From an uncultured Alphaproteobacteria bacterium (GTDB taxonomy: Bacteria; Pseudomonadota; Alphaproteobacteria; RF32; CAG-239): 64,000 bases of DNA. This document shows, piece after piece, positions 14,699-23,316 of this stretch; positions within the stretch are counted from its first letter, which is position 1, and every line of letters begins with the position of its first letter. The stretch is from the NCBI GenBank assembly GCA_944393665.1, contig CALYAX010000006.1, forward strand, positions 19,976 to 83,975, given 5' to 3'. The translations under genes and the position numbers were made by a program. The notes under the pieces are model-generated. The model saw nothing but the letters and a program-made list of their open reading frames with translations. It was not told the DNA's origin and ran no database searches.

Positions 14699-15166
14699 TT
14701 AAACAAGCGAAGCGATTTGAAAACGCAATACTTTTTGCAGCTCTGCCAAGGCGATTTCAACCTGGCAGCCGATTTTTCCGGCACTGAATATAATGGTTGG
14801 AAAGTTTTCCGCACCAGAATCGATTGTGACCATAAACTGTTTTTTCATGCCTAAAGGAGAACAACCGCCGTGAACATAGCCGGTGAGCGGGAAAAGTTCC
14901 TTCTGTTTTATCATTTCAATATTTTTCTCTCCGACGGCAGCGGCAGCTTTTTTCAAATCCAATTCACAGCAGACCGGAAGCATGAAAACATAATGATTTT
15001 TTGTTTTGCCCACTGTTACCAGAGTTTTAAAAACCTGCAGGGGATTTTGCCCCAGAGCGGCGGCAATTTCCTCACCGTTAGTAACCGGCCGGTCCGAATA
15101 ATCATAAGTCCGGTAATTTAATTTCTGCCTGTCAAACAGGCGCATAACATTAGTTTTAACTTCCAC
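14699..15166 (-). CDS. ybaK: YbaK/EbsC-family Cys-tRNA deacylase
   Basis: The protein matches YbaK/EbsC: TNVMRLFDRQKLNYRTYDYS, a GEEIAAALGQNPLQVFKTLV segment, the catalytic-pocket Lys in VFKTLVT, and the GYVHGGCSPLGMKK loop typical of the family. YbaK removes Cys from mischarged Cys-tRNA(Pro). The GTG at 15166 with GGAGGAAAAG upstream is the better start; it gives 155 residues, the usual family length. It is separated from the beta-lactamase gene by about 150 bases and has core-like composition, so it lies on the chromosome side of the island boundary. A second YbaK-fold protein is encoded at 19129. Confidence 0.9.
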   Translation of the reverse strand: MEVKTNVMRLFDRQKLNYRTYDYSDRPVTNGEEIAAALGQNPLQVFKTLVTVGKTKNHYVFMLPVCCELDLKKAAAAVGEKNIEMIKQKELFPLTGYVHGGCSPLGMKKQFMVTIDSGAENFPTIIFSAGKIGCQVEIALAELQKVLRFQIASLV

Positions 15167-15293
15167 GGTCTTTTCCTCCGTTTTCAAATTAAATCCGCCT
15201 AACGCATAATGCAAGAACAAAAATTTATCCCCTTGAAACAAACTAGGTTTTCAATTATAGTTCGGTTATATTTATTAAAGGAAAGCAGGAACA

Positions 15294-16259
15294 ATGGCGG
15301 CAGAGATTTCGGTTATCATCCCGGTATGGAACGGTGAAACATATGTTACCGACGGTTTGACAAGTGTGTTTAAGCAGAGTTTTTCCGATTTGGAGATTAT
15401 TGCCGTTAATGACGGCAGCACTGACAAAACCGCGCAGATACTTGAGCAGCTGGCTGCTCGGGAACCGCGGCTGAAAGTTCTGCATCAGCCCAATCAGGGT
15501 GCAGCGGCAGCACGCAATTATGGCCTGGACAATGCCGGCGGAAAATATGTCTTTTTTCTGGACAGCGACGATTATTTACATCCCCAGGCCTTGGAAATTC
15601 TTCATGACATCATGATCAGATTTAAAGTCCCCGCCGTTGAATGCCGGTTTCTGGATATTGAGGACAGGGCCGACCTTGTTCAAACCTCACCGCTCAGTTC
15701 CGCAAACTGCCAGTTGATCGAGGCGCCGCTAGCCTCTCTGTTGGAAAGAAGCAAAAAATTCACCCCGACAATCTGGAATAAATTATATCTGCGTTCAGCT
15801 ATCGGGGATTTGCGTTTTCCGCCGTGCCGGATTTTTGAAGATGCGGCTTTTGCTGTTTGTCTGAGTGCCAAAATCAAGACAGCTGCTTTTACCGGCCTGC
15901 CGCTGATTCATTATTATGTCGGCAACACATCGCTGACGAGGGGAAAATTTAAAGCAGAAAATCTGGAGGCTTATGACCGGGGTTTCCGCTATATAACCCA
16001 ATTTTTCAGCACTCATTTTCCGGATTTGCTGTCCCAAGTCAGACGGCGCTATATCAGCTGGTATGTGCGCGTGATGATTAATGCCGTCAGGAAAAGCCGC
16101 GGCAAACAGGATGACTATCCGGAACTGGAGCGCAAACTTTCCCGCCATATATACCAGCTTTTTCATGACGGCATTATCGGGCTGTGCGGGCTGACCTGGA
16201 GCAAGAAACTGCAATTCATAAAGTTTTTAATTAAAGGAAAATATTATGGAAAAAATTAA
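15294..16259 (+). CDS. Family 2 glycosyltransferase
   Basis: The 321-residue protein carries the GT2 GT-A fold: ISVIIPVWNGETYVTDGLTS at the N-terminus, VNDGSTD for nucleotide binding, and FFLDSDDYL, the metal-binding DxD. Such inverting enzymes add a sugar from a nucleotide-sugar to a lipid-linked or lipopolysaccharide core acceptor at the inner membrane. The C-terminal 100 residues are basic with an amphipathic look, suitable for membrane contact. The ATG follows AAAGGAAAGCAGGAACA. Its end overlaps the following GT8 gene by 14 bases, so both act in one surface-glycan pathway. Confidence 0.9.
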   Translation: MAAEISVIIPVWNGETYVTDGLTSVFKQSFSDLEIIAVNDGSTDKTAQILEQLAAREPRLKVLHQPNQGAAAARNYGLDNAGGKYVFFLDSDDYLHPQALEILHDIMIRFKVPAVECRFLDIEDRADLVQTSPLSSANCQLIEAPLASLLERSKKFTPTIWNKLYLRSAIGDLRFPPCRIFEDAAFAVCLSAKIKTAAFTGLPLIHYYVGNTSLTRGKFKAENLEAYDRGFRYITQFFSTHFPDLLSQVRRRYISWYVRVMINAVRKSRGKQDDYPELERKLSRHIYQLFHDGIIGLCGLTWSKKLQFIKFLIKGKYYGKN

Positions 16260-17301
16260 ACCGGCTTTTAAGCAAAATAAAACCGTTATTGTTTTTTCAA
16301 TCGACAATGCTTATGTGCCTTATCTGGGCGCCGCCCTCACCTCTTTGGCGGATAACAGCAAAGCTGGCAAATTTTATGACATTGTCATTTTTATCGAAAA
16401 GATTTCCGAGACCAACCGCCGTACCCTGCTGGATATTTTCAAGGGCCGGGAAAATTTCTCGCTGCGCTTTTTCGACATTACAAGTTATGTCCAGCAGCAC
16501 CGGGAAACATTGTATGTCAATTCCTATTTTACGATTGCCATTTACTACCGTATTTTTATTCCGGAAATATTCAGCGCTTTTGACCGCGCGCTTTATCTGG
16601 ACAGCGACATGATTTTTAATGCCGACCTAGCCGAGCTGGCAGAAACCGATCTGGAAGGAAAACTTCTGGCAGCCGTTAACGATTTTGGCGTCCTGCCGGA
16701 ATACAAGCAGAAAAACAATCATTTTTATAAGTATATCGAACAGGAATTGAAAATGAAAGATTACCGGCATTATTTTAATTCCGGTATGCTGGTTATGGAT
16801 GTTCAAAAATTGAAAAATATGGATATCACTCAAAAATGCCTGACAAAAATGAAAGAACTTCCTGACCTCAAATTTCCCGATCAGGATCTCTTGAACGTGA
16901 TGTTTGAAGGACAAGTGAAATATCTTGATAAGAACTGGAACTTTCAGAGCGGCAGCCTGATTAACTCTCCGGAACAGATTCCCGAAGGCCTGTGCCCGCA
17001 GATTATCCACTATACCTCTGAATTTAAGCCCTGGAACACACCGGATATTCCGCTGGCGGTTTTGTTCTGGCGCTATGCCCGCAAATGCGATTTTTATGAG
17101 CAGATTATTTATTTAAACACCCGCGAACTGGCTTTGCAAGGCCTGAAACTGGCAATGCGCCGTTTTCAGATTAATTGCCGTTATTTTGCGGCCAAACTGG
17201 GCTGCCTGGTCACGCAGGGAAAACTCTATGACAAAATAAACCGCCTGAAAAAGCAGTATAAGAACCAGCTTAAAAAGGTTAAAAAACTTTTATCCCTCTG
17301 A
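16246..17301 (+). CDS. Family 8 glycosyltransferase (LgtC/RfaI-like)
   Basis: The 351-residue protein resembles retaining GT8 enzymes of lipopolysaccharide synthesis. The N-terminal VIVFSIDNAYVPYLGAALTSL is the family opening, RALYLDSDMIFNADLAEL holds the metal-binding DxD, YFNSGMLVMDV and FPDQDLLNVMF are the conserved acceptor-side motifs, and IIHYTSEFKPW supplies the late His-containing motif. It transfers a hexose (galactose or glucose in known relatives). A basic tail (KQYKNQLKKVKKLL) could bind membrane. The gene overlaps the GT2 gene by 14 bases and ends before a terminator hairpin. Confidence 0.9.
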   Translation: MEKIKPAFKQNKTVIVFSIDNAYVPYLGAALTSLADNSKAGKFYDIVIFIEKISETNRRTLLDIFKGRENFSLRFFDITSYVQQHRETLYVNSYFTIAIYYRIFIPEIFSAFDRALYLDSDMIFNADLAELAETDLEGKLLAAVNDFGVLPEYKQKNNHFYKYIEQELKMKDYRHYFNSGMLVMDVQKLKNMDITQKCLTKMKELPDLKFPDQDLLNVMFEGQVKYLDKNWNFQSGSLINSPEQIPEGLCPQIIHYTSEFKPWNTPDIPLAVLFWRYARKCDFYEQIIYLNTRELALQGLKLAMRRFQINCRYFAAKLGCLVTQGKLYDKINRLKKQYKNQLKKVKKLLSL

Positions 17302-17354
17302 GATTGCGGAAAGCAGCAAAAAACAGGCATCATTTCAGGCTGCGTATAAAACTG

Positions 17355-17391
17355 AAAAAATCCCTTTGACTGCCGGAGCAGATCAAAGGGA
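17355..17391. terminator. Terminator between convergent GT8 and purN genes
   Basis: TCCCTTTGA (17361-17369) pairs with TCAAAGGGA (17383-17391). A run of T on the minus strand (17355-17360) makes it a good stop for purN; on the plus strand only ATTAAATT follows, so it is weaker there. Confidence 0.8.
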
Positions 17392-17430
17392 TTAAATTCA
17401 TTCTTCATCCGGGCGGGACGTTTTCTCAGC

Positions 17431-18102
17431 TTATTTTGACAACGGAACCGGAAAAACGCGGACATTGTATTTCAAATCCACTTTTATTTCCGCTGCAGCC
17501 TGGGAAGCGCAGACCTCCATGGCGAGTTCATCAAACGGATCCCCAAATAAAAAATATTTAACAACCTGCGGATAAAGCTTGTGTTCTACCACCAGGCCAA
17601 TCCGGCGCAGCGTGTCGGCACATTCCTCCGGGGTTCCGCTTTCATAAACCTTTTGAGGTATTCTGAAAGCCATCTGGGCAATGACCGGGCCGGCATCAAC
17701 ATCGGCGGTTACATGGTGCACGGTGCAGCCGGACAAAGTATCCCCGTGGGTAATCGCGTCCAAATAACCATCTTCCGACCCCTGATACTTAGGCAGCAAA
17801 GACGGATGAATATTAATGACCGGATACTCCAAGGCATTAATAATTTCCGGCGGTATAACCCGCATATATCCGGCAAGAACGATTAAATCGTATTTATTTT
17901 CAGCCAGATGTTTTTCCAGAGCCGAAAAATCTGTTCCCGGAGAGGGAAGATAAGCAACCGGCACATTTAGCTTACGCTGCCAGATTCCGGCATTTTTGCG
18001 GTTACAGCCAATTGTGATTTCAACTTCCCTGCCTTCCAGCTCTTTCACAATTGCCGCAGCATTGGAACCGGAGCCGGACACTAAAATTAAAAGCTTTTTC
18101 AT
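17431..18102 (-). CDS. purN: Phosphoribosylglycinamide formyltransferase
   Basis: A clear PurN: LLILVSGSGSNAAAIV binds the GAR phosphate, VLAGYMRVI and NIHPSLLPKYQG carry the Asn and His of the active site, and TVHHVTADVDAGPVIAQ includes the catalytic Asp region. It adds a formyl group from 10-formyltetrahydrofolate to GAR in purine synthesis. At 223 residues it is slightly longer than the E. coli enzyme, with an extension at the C-terminus (FPVPLSK). It is not beside other pur genes here. No riboswitch is visible upstream. Confidence 0.95.
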   Translation of the reverse strand: MKKLLILVSGSGSNAAAIVKELEGREVEITIGCNRKNAGIWQRKLNVPVAYLPSPGTDFSALEKHLAENKYDLIVLAGYMRVIPPEIINALEYPVINIHPSLLPKYQGSEDGYLDAITHGDTLSGCTVHHVTADVDAGPVIAQMAFRIPQKVYESGTPEECADTLRRIGLVVEHKLYPQVVKYFLFGDPFDELAMEVCASQAAAEIKVDLKYNVRVFPVPLSK

Positions 18103-18225
18103 AATGAATATGTTTTTAGTTTATAAATTATAATTTTTGTCTTTTTTGTTTATCACGCCGGAGAATATTTGGCAAGAAATTTTTAAACAGCAAAAAATAA
18201 AGCGCCCGGAAGGACGCTTTATAAC

Positions 18226-19005
18226 TTACTGTAACAGCTCATTTTTGATTAGAAAATCAATAATCTGCCGCCCGGGCTCAATAAAGTTGAGTTTTCTGAG
18301 TTCTTTCACCCCGGCCCAGGTTACATCGCTGTGGGCGTTGCCGGGAGAAATCTCCTTATCCGGACTGTCAGCCAGAACGGCAAAGACGGTGTAGATTTTT
18401 TCCTCATTATGGCTGATGACGTTTAACAGCTGCTTTTTAGGAAAAATCCGGCAGTTAAGCTCTTCCATCATTTCGCGGACAACCGCCTGTTCCGGTTTTT
18501 CGCCTTTTTCAATTTTACCGCCGGGAAATTCCCACAAACCGGCATAACTCTTATCAGCCGCTCGGCGGGCAACCAAAACCTTGCCGGCGCGGATAATGAC
18601 AGCTACGGCGACTCTTGAAATCCGTTTCACCGGCCAGACCTGCCGGGCGCGGCGGAACGATTTTCGGGACCTGCGGGTGGGCAACAGCTTGTAATTGATG
18701 ATATCGCCCACTTTTATTTCTCTGGCCAGTTTAGCCGCGGAAATATATATTTTTTCGCCATTTTCGAGGAGAAAAAACCAAAAATCCTGATAATGCGCCG
18801 GCGTCAGAAACGAAGTTTCGCCAAACAGAGCCGTGTTGATGTTCCGGGGAAATTTTTTAATTGCGGCAACCGTTGACTGGCGGCGGCCAAGGAAATTAAA
18901 GAAATTGCTCAAAAAATCAAGCACCGGGTTCTGAAAAGCCAAATAAATTATCGCAAGGATCAGAATTCCTATCAGGCCCTTGCAGAGAAGCGTAATAATG
19001 TCCAT
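18226..19005 (-). CDS. Membrane-anchored MutT-like Nudix hydrolase
   Basis: From ATG 19005 the 259-residue protein begins with one membrane segment (LLCKGLIGILILAIIYLAF), followed by a basic linker domain of about 110 residues that I do not recognise. The C-terminal half is a Nudix domain: GLWEFPGGKIEKGEKPEQAV then VREMMEELN fits Gx5Ex7REUxEExGU, and VAVAVIIRAGKVLVARRAADKSYAG is the MutT opening. MutT-like enzymes hydrolyse 8-oxo-dGTP or other nucleoside diphosphate derivatives; the substrate is not fixed. The N-terminal anchor is unusual for this family, whose members are normally soluble and about 130 residues. Confidence 0.85.
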   Translation of the reverse strand: MDIITLLCKGLIGILILAIIYLAFQNPVLDFLSNFFNFLGRRQSTVAAIKKFPRNINTALFGETSFLTPAHYQDFWFFLLENGEKIYISAAKLAREIKVGDIINYKLLPTRRSRKSFRRARQVWPVKRISRVAVAVIIRAGKVLVARRAADKSYAGLWEFPGGKIEKGEKPEQAVVREMMEELNCRIFPKKQLLNVISHNEEKIYTVFAVLADSPDKEISPGNAHSDVTWAGVKELRKLNFIEPGRQIIDFLIKNELLQ

Positions 19006-19128
19006 AATATTCGTTTTTAATTTTAATTTGGACAGAATTGTATAAGAAAACCAAGGCCTTGGCAAGCCAAAAATTTCAATTTACAAATTCGGCGCAGGTG
19101 ATTATCCTGTCCGGGAAGGAGAATAAAG

Positions 19129-19599
19129 ATGAGTATTGAAAAAGTCCGGCAATATCTGCAGCCTTACGGCCTGGAAAACCAAATCCGCGAATTTGACACC
19201 TCAAGCGCCACGGTTGAGCTGGCGGCGCAGGCCTTGGGCGTGGAAGCGGGGCGGATTGCCAAAACGCTGTCTTTTAAATCGGCAGCCGGAGCCATTATCG
19301 TGGTGACGGCGGGCGACACCAAAATCGACAATGCCAAATATAAGGCGCAATTCGGGCTCAAGGCCAAGATGCTGACTGCCGAAGAAGCACTGGACTGCAC
19401 CGGGCATGCCGTCGGCGGGGTCTGCCCTTTCGGAATTGACGGAACCCGGGCGGAAATATTTTTGGATAATTCGCTGAAGCGGTTTAACACGGTTTTTCCG
19501 GCCTGCGGGTCAGCGAACTCGGCGATTGAGCTGACGCCTGACAAACTGGCGGAAATTGTGCCGCTGAAAAGCTGGGTTGATGTCAGCAAACCGATATAA
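19129..19599 (+). CDS. YbaK-fold aminoacyl-tRNA deacylase-like protein
   Basis: The 156-residue protein is a YbaK/prolyl-tRNA synthetase-associated (ProX, YwhH-like) domain: SSATVELAAQALGVEAGRIAKTLSF at the front, a Lys in AKTLSFK for the active site, and GHAVGGVCPFGI as the characteristic loop. Such proteins edit mischarged tRNA such as Ala-tRNA(Pro); the exact tRNA here is unknown. It differs clearly from the YbaK at 14699 (different loop and N-terminus), so the two are paralogues rather than a recent duplication. GGAGAATAAAG precedes the ATG and a strong terminator follows. Confidence 0.85.
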   Translation: MSIEKVRQYLQPYGLENQIREFDTSSATVELAAQALGVEAGRIAKTLSFKSAAGAIIVVTAGDTKIDNAKYKAQFGLKAKMLTAEEALDCTGHAVGGVCPFGIDGTRAEIFLDNSLKRFNTVFPACGSANSAIELTPDKLAEIVPLKSWVDVSKPI

Positions 19600-19638
19600 A
19601 AAAAGCCCCGGACGGTTAAAACCGACGGGGCTGAAAAA
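19597..19638. terminator. Bidirectional terminator
   Basis: AGCCCCG (19604-19610) pairs with CGGGGCT (19626-19632) and an inner CGGTT/AACCG stem extends it. A run of A lies to the left and A/T-rich sequence to the right, so it can serve both the YbaK-like gene and the convergent 374-residue gene. Confidence 0.85.
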
Positions 19639-20763
19639 TTATAAGACTTCCTCAAGCCGGCGTTTTTTCTTTTTTAATTCCGCAGGTGTCACAAAGCGGA
19701 AACAATAGATAATATCCTCATCCATTGCAAAAAAAGGCAGCTCCGGCAGCGGAAAATCAGGCTCGACGCAATTAATGACAATGGTTTTGCCACCGTCATT
19801 TTTCCGGAATGTTTCCAGCAAAGCTTCAACCCTTTTAACACTTTCATCCGGATAAATCATATCCAGCTGAAGATTGATGAAGGGGCAGTTTTCTTTGCCT
19901 TTAATCCCTCCGTCGAGAATGGTCTGGATTATCCCGGAAATATTGCAGAAATCCGCAATATAAAGATCTTCCTGCACTGAGACTCCGTCACAACTTTCGA
20001 CCAAATCCGCAATCAGCTTTTTCCAATACCTGCCGTTAAACCTCTGATCGCACAAAAGCTGGGCAAAGGTGGTTTTGGCGCTGTCGGCGAGATGATATTC
20101 CGGGGCGTGCCTGGCCATTCTGTCAAGCAGAAATATCTTCCAGTCGCTGAGGTGGTATTTGAGCGCGGCGAGAGCTTTTTCCCTGGTTTGGCAGGGATCA
20201 ACCTTTTCATTGCCGCGAACCGTCTGCAGATAGTCTTTAAATTTTTCCGGCGCAACGGGCCGAAAAAATATCATCATCTCCACAGAACAACCGGACAGGG
20301 AAAAATACATATCGGTAAGACCGTCAAGTCCCTCTACTGGCGCGGCCAGCTCCATTATCAAAAAATTAAGGCTCTCATAAAAAACCGAGCGATAAAAGAA
20401 CTGGCTGACGGCAAGCGGTTCGCTGCCTTCCGGCACTTCTGGCTCAAACAGCTCCCAGTTCAGGACTGCTCCGGGACGAAAGCGCGGATAACCTCCGGCC
20501 ATGGTCACCAGGCACAAAAACTGCGGATTATGTAATAATTCCGCCCACATTTCCGGTTCAACCATTTTTTTGACCGGGCTCAGGGACTGGACAATTTCAC
20601 AAACCAGCTCTTCGCTTATTCCCTCCCCGGTGAGCAAATCAAAAAAACTCAGCTCATACGGGCGGGAAATAAATTTTCTGGTTGATTTGTAAATCAGGTC
20701 GGCAATTGCGCATTTGCTTTCCTCGAAAGCGAAATTAATGCGCCGGATTTCCTGTGTGTTCAT
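19639..20763 (-). CDS. Uncharacterised 374-residue soluble protein
   Basis: I do not recognise this protein. It is acidic, has no signal peptide or membrane segment, and looks mainly helical in its first 260 residues. The last 110 contain alternating strands and helices (TIVINCVEPDFPLP, DEDIIYCFRFVTPAEL) that could be an alpha/beta domain. The tail KKKKRRLEEVL is basic. Composition matches the surrounding core genes. No partner gene is obvious: the upstream neighbour (AlkD) is divergent and the downstream YbaK-like gene is convergent. Confidence 0.65.
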   Translation of the reverse strand: MNTQEIRRINFAFEESKCAIADLIYKSTRKFISRPYELSFFDLLTGEGISEELVCEIVQSLSPVKKMVEPEMWAELLHNPQFLCLVTMAGGYPRFRPGAVLNWELFEPEVPEGSEPLAVSQFFYRSVFYESLNFLIMELAAPVEGLDGLTDMYFSLSGCSVEMMIFFRPVAPEKFKDYLQTVRGNEKVDPCQTREKALAALKYHLSDWKIFLLDRMARHAPEYHLADSAKTTFAQLLCDQRFNGRYWKKLIADLVESCDGVSVQEDLYIADFCNISGIIQTILDGGIKGKENCPFINLQLDMIYPDESVKRVEALLETFRKNDGGKTIVINCVEPDFPLPELPFFAMDEDIIYCFRFVTPAELKKKKRRLEEVL

Positions 20764-20920
20764 AATATATAATTAGATTAGTAATTGACAATTTAAGATT
20801 ATTTTGTCTAAATCCTAGCGCATAAAATATTAAAACACAAGAAATTTGTTCGCTGCCTCTTCGCATTTTAAAATTCAGGGATTACTTATAAAGCGGTATG
20901 AATAAGCCAAGCGAGGGAAT

Positions 20921-21620
20921 ATGATTGAAGAAATTTTAACGGAGATGAAAACCCAGGCTGACCCTAAGCTGTCGACCCACCAGCAGAAATATTTCAAAAC
21001 CGGGCATGGCGGCTATGGCGAGGGCGATCTGTTTTTGGGGCTGACGGTGCCGCAGGTGCGCAAAATCAGCAAAAAATATGCTCATAAATGCGATGAAACC
21101 TGCCTGAATGAAATGCTGAAAAGCCAATATCACGATATCCGGCTGGCGGCACTTTTGATGATGATTGAGAAATTTGAACTGGGCAAGCCGGAAGAACAAT
21201 GCCGTTTGTACCAGCTTTATCTGGATAATATTCCGACGATTAACAACTGGGATTTGGTTGATGTGTCGGCGGCGAAAATCATCGGCGCCTATATTTATCC
21301 GAATCCGGAGGTTTTGTGGCAGCTGGCGGACAAGAATCATCTGTGGAGCCAGCGGATTGCCATGCTGGCGAGCAACTATTTTGTGCAGCAGGGCGATTAT
21401 GCCCCTACCCTGCGGCTGGCGGAAAAGTTTATTGCCAGCCAGCATGACCTCATGCACAAGGCCAGCGGCTGGATTCTGCGCGAAGTGGGGAAAAAAGACC
21501 TGGGCAGCCTGTGCCGCTTTTTGGACAAGAATGCCGCGAATCATGCTGCGCTATGCGGTAGAAAAACTGGAACCGCGCCAGCGGCAGACTTATCTGGCGC
21601 AGAAAACGCTGCGGTGGTAA
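20921..21620 (+). pseudogene. alkD: AlkD-type DNA alkylation repair protein, frameshifted near C-terminus
   Basis: The first 200 residues match the AlkD HEAT-repeat glycosylase family: LFLGLTVPQVRKISKKYA, SQYHDIRLAALLMMIEKFE, NNWDLVDVSAAKIIG and LASNYFVQQGDY, whose aromatic and Asp residues act on alkylated bases. At about 21525-21540 the reading frame changes: the next frame reads RMPRIMLRYAVEKLEPRQ and ends at TAA 21618-21620, which is the family's normal end (MPRTMLRYA). The uninterrupted frame instead runs on through the terminator at 21633-21667 and stops at 21721, an unlikely ending. This is either a real frameshift or a sequencing or assembly error. Family enzymes excise N3- and N7-alkyl purines without base flipping. 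Confidence 0.8.
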
Positions 21621-21632
21621 TGCGCCCAATGA

Positions 21633-21667
21633 AAAACCCCGCTTTCCGAAAAGGCTGGCGGGGTTTT
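21633..21667 (+). terminator. Rho-independent terminator after alkD
   Basis: AACCCCGC (21635-21642) pairs with GCGGGGTT (21658-21665) followed by TTTT-rich sequence. It lies 12 bases after the frameshift-corrected alkD stop and supports that end. Confidence 0.8.
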
Positions 21668-21689
21668 AGCAAAAACTATCCGGCGAAAC

Positions 21690-22037
21690 TTACTGCAGGG
21701 CGGCTTCTTCCCAGTTTTTGAGCCCGATTTTGGACCAGTCGACCGGGATATTGTCGACCATATTCATGGTGGCGATATAACAATCCTTAATATTTTCGAG
21801 AATCGTTTCAACCACAATCACTTCCCGCGATTTGCGGAGTTTGTCGCGCACCTCGGGATTGATGTAATCGAGAATAATCTTTTGGTCGGGGTTGCGGATA
21901 AAAACGGCGTGATCCTTGCCGTCATAAATAATCCGCGGCGCCTGCGGCGTTTCAGATTTGGCATGCATATAGATATAGAGTTCGCCCTCGGAACCCTCGG
22001 CAATCATAAAACTGTCTTCAGTCGTATATTCGCTCAT
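21690..22037 (-). CDS. Uncharacterised 115-residue protein
   Basis: A small acidic soluble protein, strand-rich in the first 60 residues (SFMIAEGSEGELYIYMHA, PRIIYDGKDHAVFIRN) and helical later (INPEVRDKLRKSREVIVVETIL). No motif is recognised and no signal peptide is present. It lies 3 bases downstream of the 162-residue gene on the same strand, so the two are probably one operon. Confidence 0.6.
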   Translation of the reverse strand: MSEYTTEDSFMIAEGSEGELYIYMHAKSETPQAPRIIYDGKDHAVFIRNPDQKIILDYINPEVRDKLRKSREVIVVETILENIKDCYIATMNMVDNIPVDWSKIGLKNWEEAALQ

Positions 22038-22040
22038 TGT

Positions 22041-22529
22041 CTACCCCTGAGTACGAACCCTGCGGGATTGCATTATATTATTTAATGCCGTGGAATTCTT
22101 ATTTAAATGGCCGTTAATAACTTTTTTAAAACCGGCGGACAGTTTGTCGCGCGAGTTTTTAAGGCCGGTGCTCAAATCTTTATAAAGTTTGCTGGCGTGG
22201 CGGTTGTCAACAGCGTACCAGGCGAGGACTCCGGCGGTTACTACGGCGGCCCCTTCAATCACTGCCGCGGTTGAGCCTACGCCGCCCGCAAAATAATGGC
22301 TGTTGCTCATTGAGAAACTGGCTTGCCGCGCCATCTCGGCCAAACCGGCAACATTGGCGGCAATAACGGCTTTTACAGCCGCACCGTTAACTTTGCGGTC
22401 ATTTCCGGTGGTGTATTCGACAAATTTGGCTTGGGCTTTTTCTTTGGCGGCGCAAAGACGGCCGTGGACTTTCCCCCAAATTGATTGATCCTGCTGAGTG
22501 GTTTTTCCACCGTTTTTATACATTTTCAT
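22041..22529 (-). CDS. Uncharacterised Ala-rich 162-residue protein
   Basis: The protein has a basic N-terminus, a middle stretch of small residues (AAVKAVIAANVAGLAEMA), a hydrophobic segment suited to one membrane helix (TAAVIEGAAVVTAGVLAWYAV), and a Lys/Ser/Asn-rich C-terminus with several positive charges. Family is not recognised. It heads a two-gene unit with the 115-residue gene. An ordinary GGGGGACTGC-type site lies upstream of the start. A membrane-associated role is likely but unproven. Confidence 0.6.
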   Translation of the reverse strand: MKMYKNGGKTTQQDQSIWGKVHGRLCAAKEKAQAKFVEYTTGNDRKVNGAAVKAVIAANVAGLAEMARQASFSMSNSHYFAGGVGSTAAVIEGAAVVTAGVLAWYAVDNRHASKLYKDLSTGLKNSRDKLSAGFKKVINGHLNKNSTALNNIMQSRRVRTQG

Positions 22530-23054
22530 TTGCAGTCCCCCGTGCGTGAAGGTTAGTTCCTGAGTTTAGAATAGTCCTTTAGACAAAATTTGTCAATACA
22601 AAAGCACTCATCTCATAGAATATAGCCATAGATTACTTAAGGATTGTTTAATTGTACAGAAAAAAAGCCGGGATACCCGTATTTGTCCACCGGATTCGGA
22701 AGACCCGGCGGGGGAACGGGTGAGGCATGAAGATCGGAGGTGCGGGAGAACGGGGTACGGGGCACAGGGTGCAGGATTTGGGGGGCATGGCTCGAGGTGG
22801 GGGGGGGCGGAGGCGCGAGGATACGCAAGGAAAGCAAGCGCTGCCTTGCCCTAAACCGCCGTAGGAGTGCGCTGGTTATGGTATCGGGGAGTGTTGGTAA
22901 GCGCCGGGGTGCTGGTTGAGCGGCGGGAAAACTGCTGTGGCGGCGGAACAATGAGAAAGCTGATGTGAACAGACTAAACGAATGGTCAGGCTGACTTTGC
23001 GGAAAAACCGTTTATAAATGTTCTTGTTTTGTTCTATATTACCAAGGAGGAAAA
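22530..23054. other. Gene-free, GC-rich spacer
   Basis: This stretch holds no credible gene. About 22640-22960 is strongly G-biased on the plus strand, with short GGGG and GCGGxGG motifs; the proline- and arginine-rich frames across it are artefacts of composition. A small ACGGG/CCCGG hairpin with a T run on the minus strand (about 22654-22675) could be a weak terminator. A clear ribosome binding site for the next small gene begins at about 23044. Confidence 0.6.
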
Positions 23055-23201
23055 ATGATTTATATTGTAAGTTACCGGAGCCAGTTTGACAGCCGTGTGG
23101 TGGCGGCGTTTTATGATGAGAATCTGGCGCAAAGTTTTGTGGAAGACAAGGGCTACCATTATGTGATTGAATGTTTTATGGGGCCGCACAAAATTTATTA
23201 A
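23055..23201 (+). CDS. Small 48-residue protein
   Basis: The ATG is preceded by a strong site (AAGGAGGAAAA) and the frame reads MIYIVSYRSQFDSRVVAAFY and on to ECFMGPHKIY, ending 9 bases before a terminator stem. The compact arrangement of strong ribosome site, short ORF and strong terminator says it is expressed as a single-gene unit. The sequence suggests an alpha/beta mini-fold with one Cys; no family is recognised. Confidence 0.65.
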   Translation: MIYIVSYRSQFDSRVVAAFYDENLAQSFVEDKGYHYVIECFMGPHKIY

Positions 23202-23209
23202 TCTGAAAA

Positions 23210-23234
23210 CCGCCGGGAAACCGGCGGCTTTTTA
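23210..23234 (+). terminator. Terminator of the 48-residue gene
   Basis: CCGCCGG, loop GAAA, CCGGCGG followed by CTTTTT form a textbook Rho-independent terminator directly after the small gene. Confidence 0.9.
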
Positions 23235-23247
23235 CCCTTATGGTGTA

Positions 23248-23276
23248 TTGACATTGTAATGATTTTGCACTATATT
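23248..23276 (+). promoter_or_regulatory. Promoter of the dinJ-yafQ operon
   Basis: TTGACA (23248-23253), a 17-base spacer and TATATT (23271-23276) match the sigma-70 consensus. The AT-rich palindromic stretch around the -10 (TATATTATAATATATA) is a likely site for autorepression by the antitoxin. Confidence 0.8.
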
Positions 23277-23316
23277 ATAATATATATGTAATACATTTAA
23301 TCAGTTGAGAAAGAAA

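Noticed and set aside
22637..22951. Proline/arginine-rich frame on the minus strand
   Set aside because: It is a composition artefact of a G-rich spacer, with no ribosome site or protein-like pattern.
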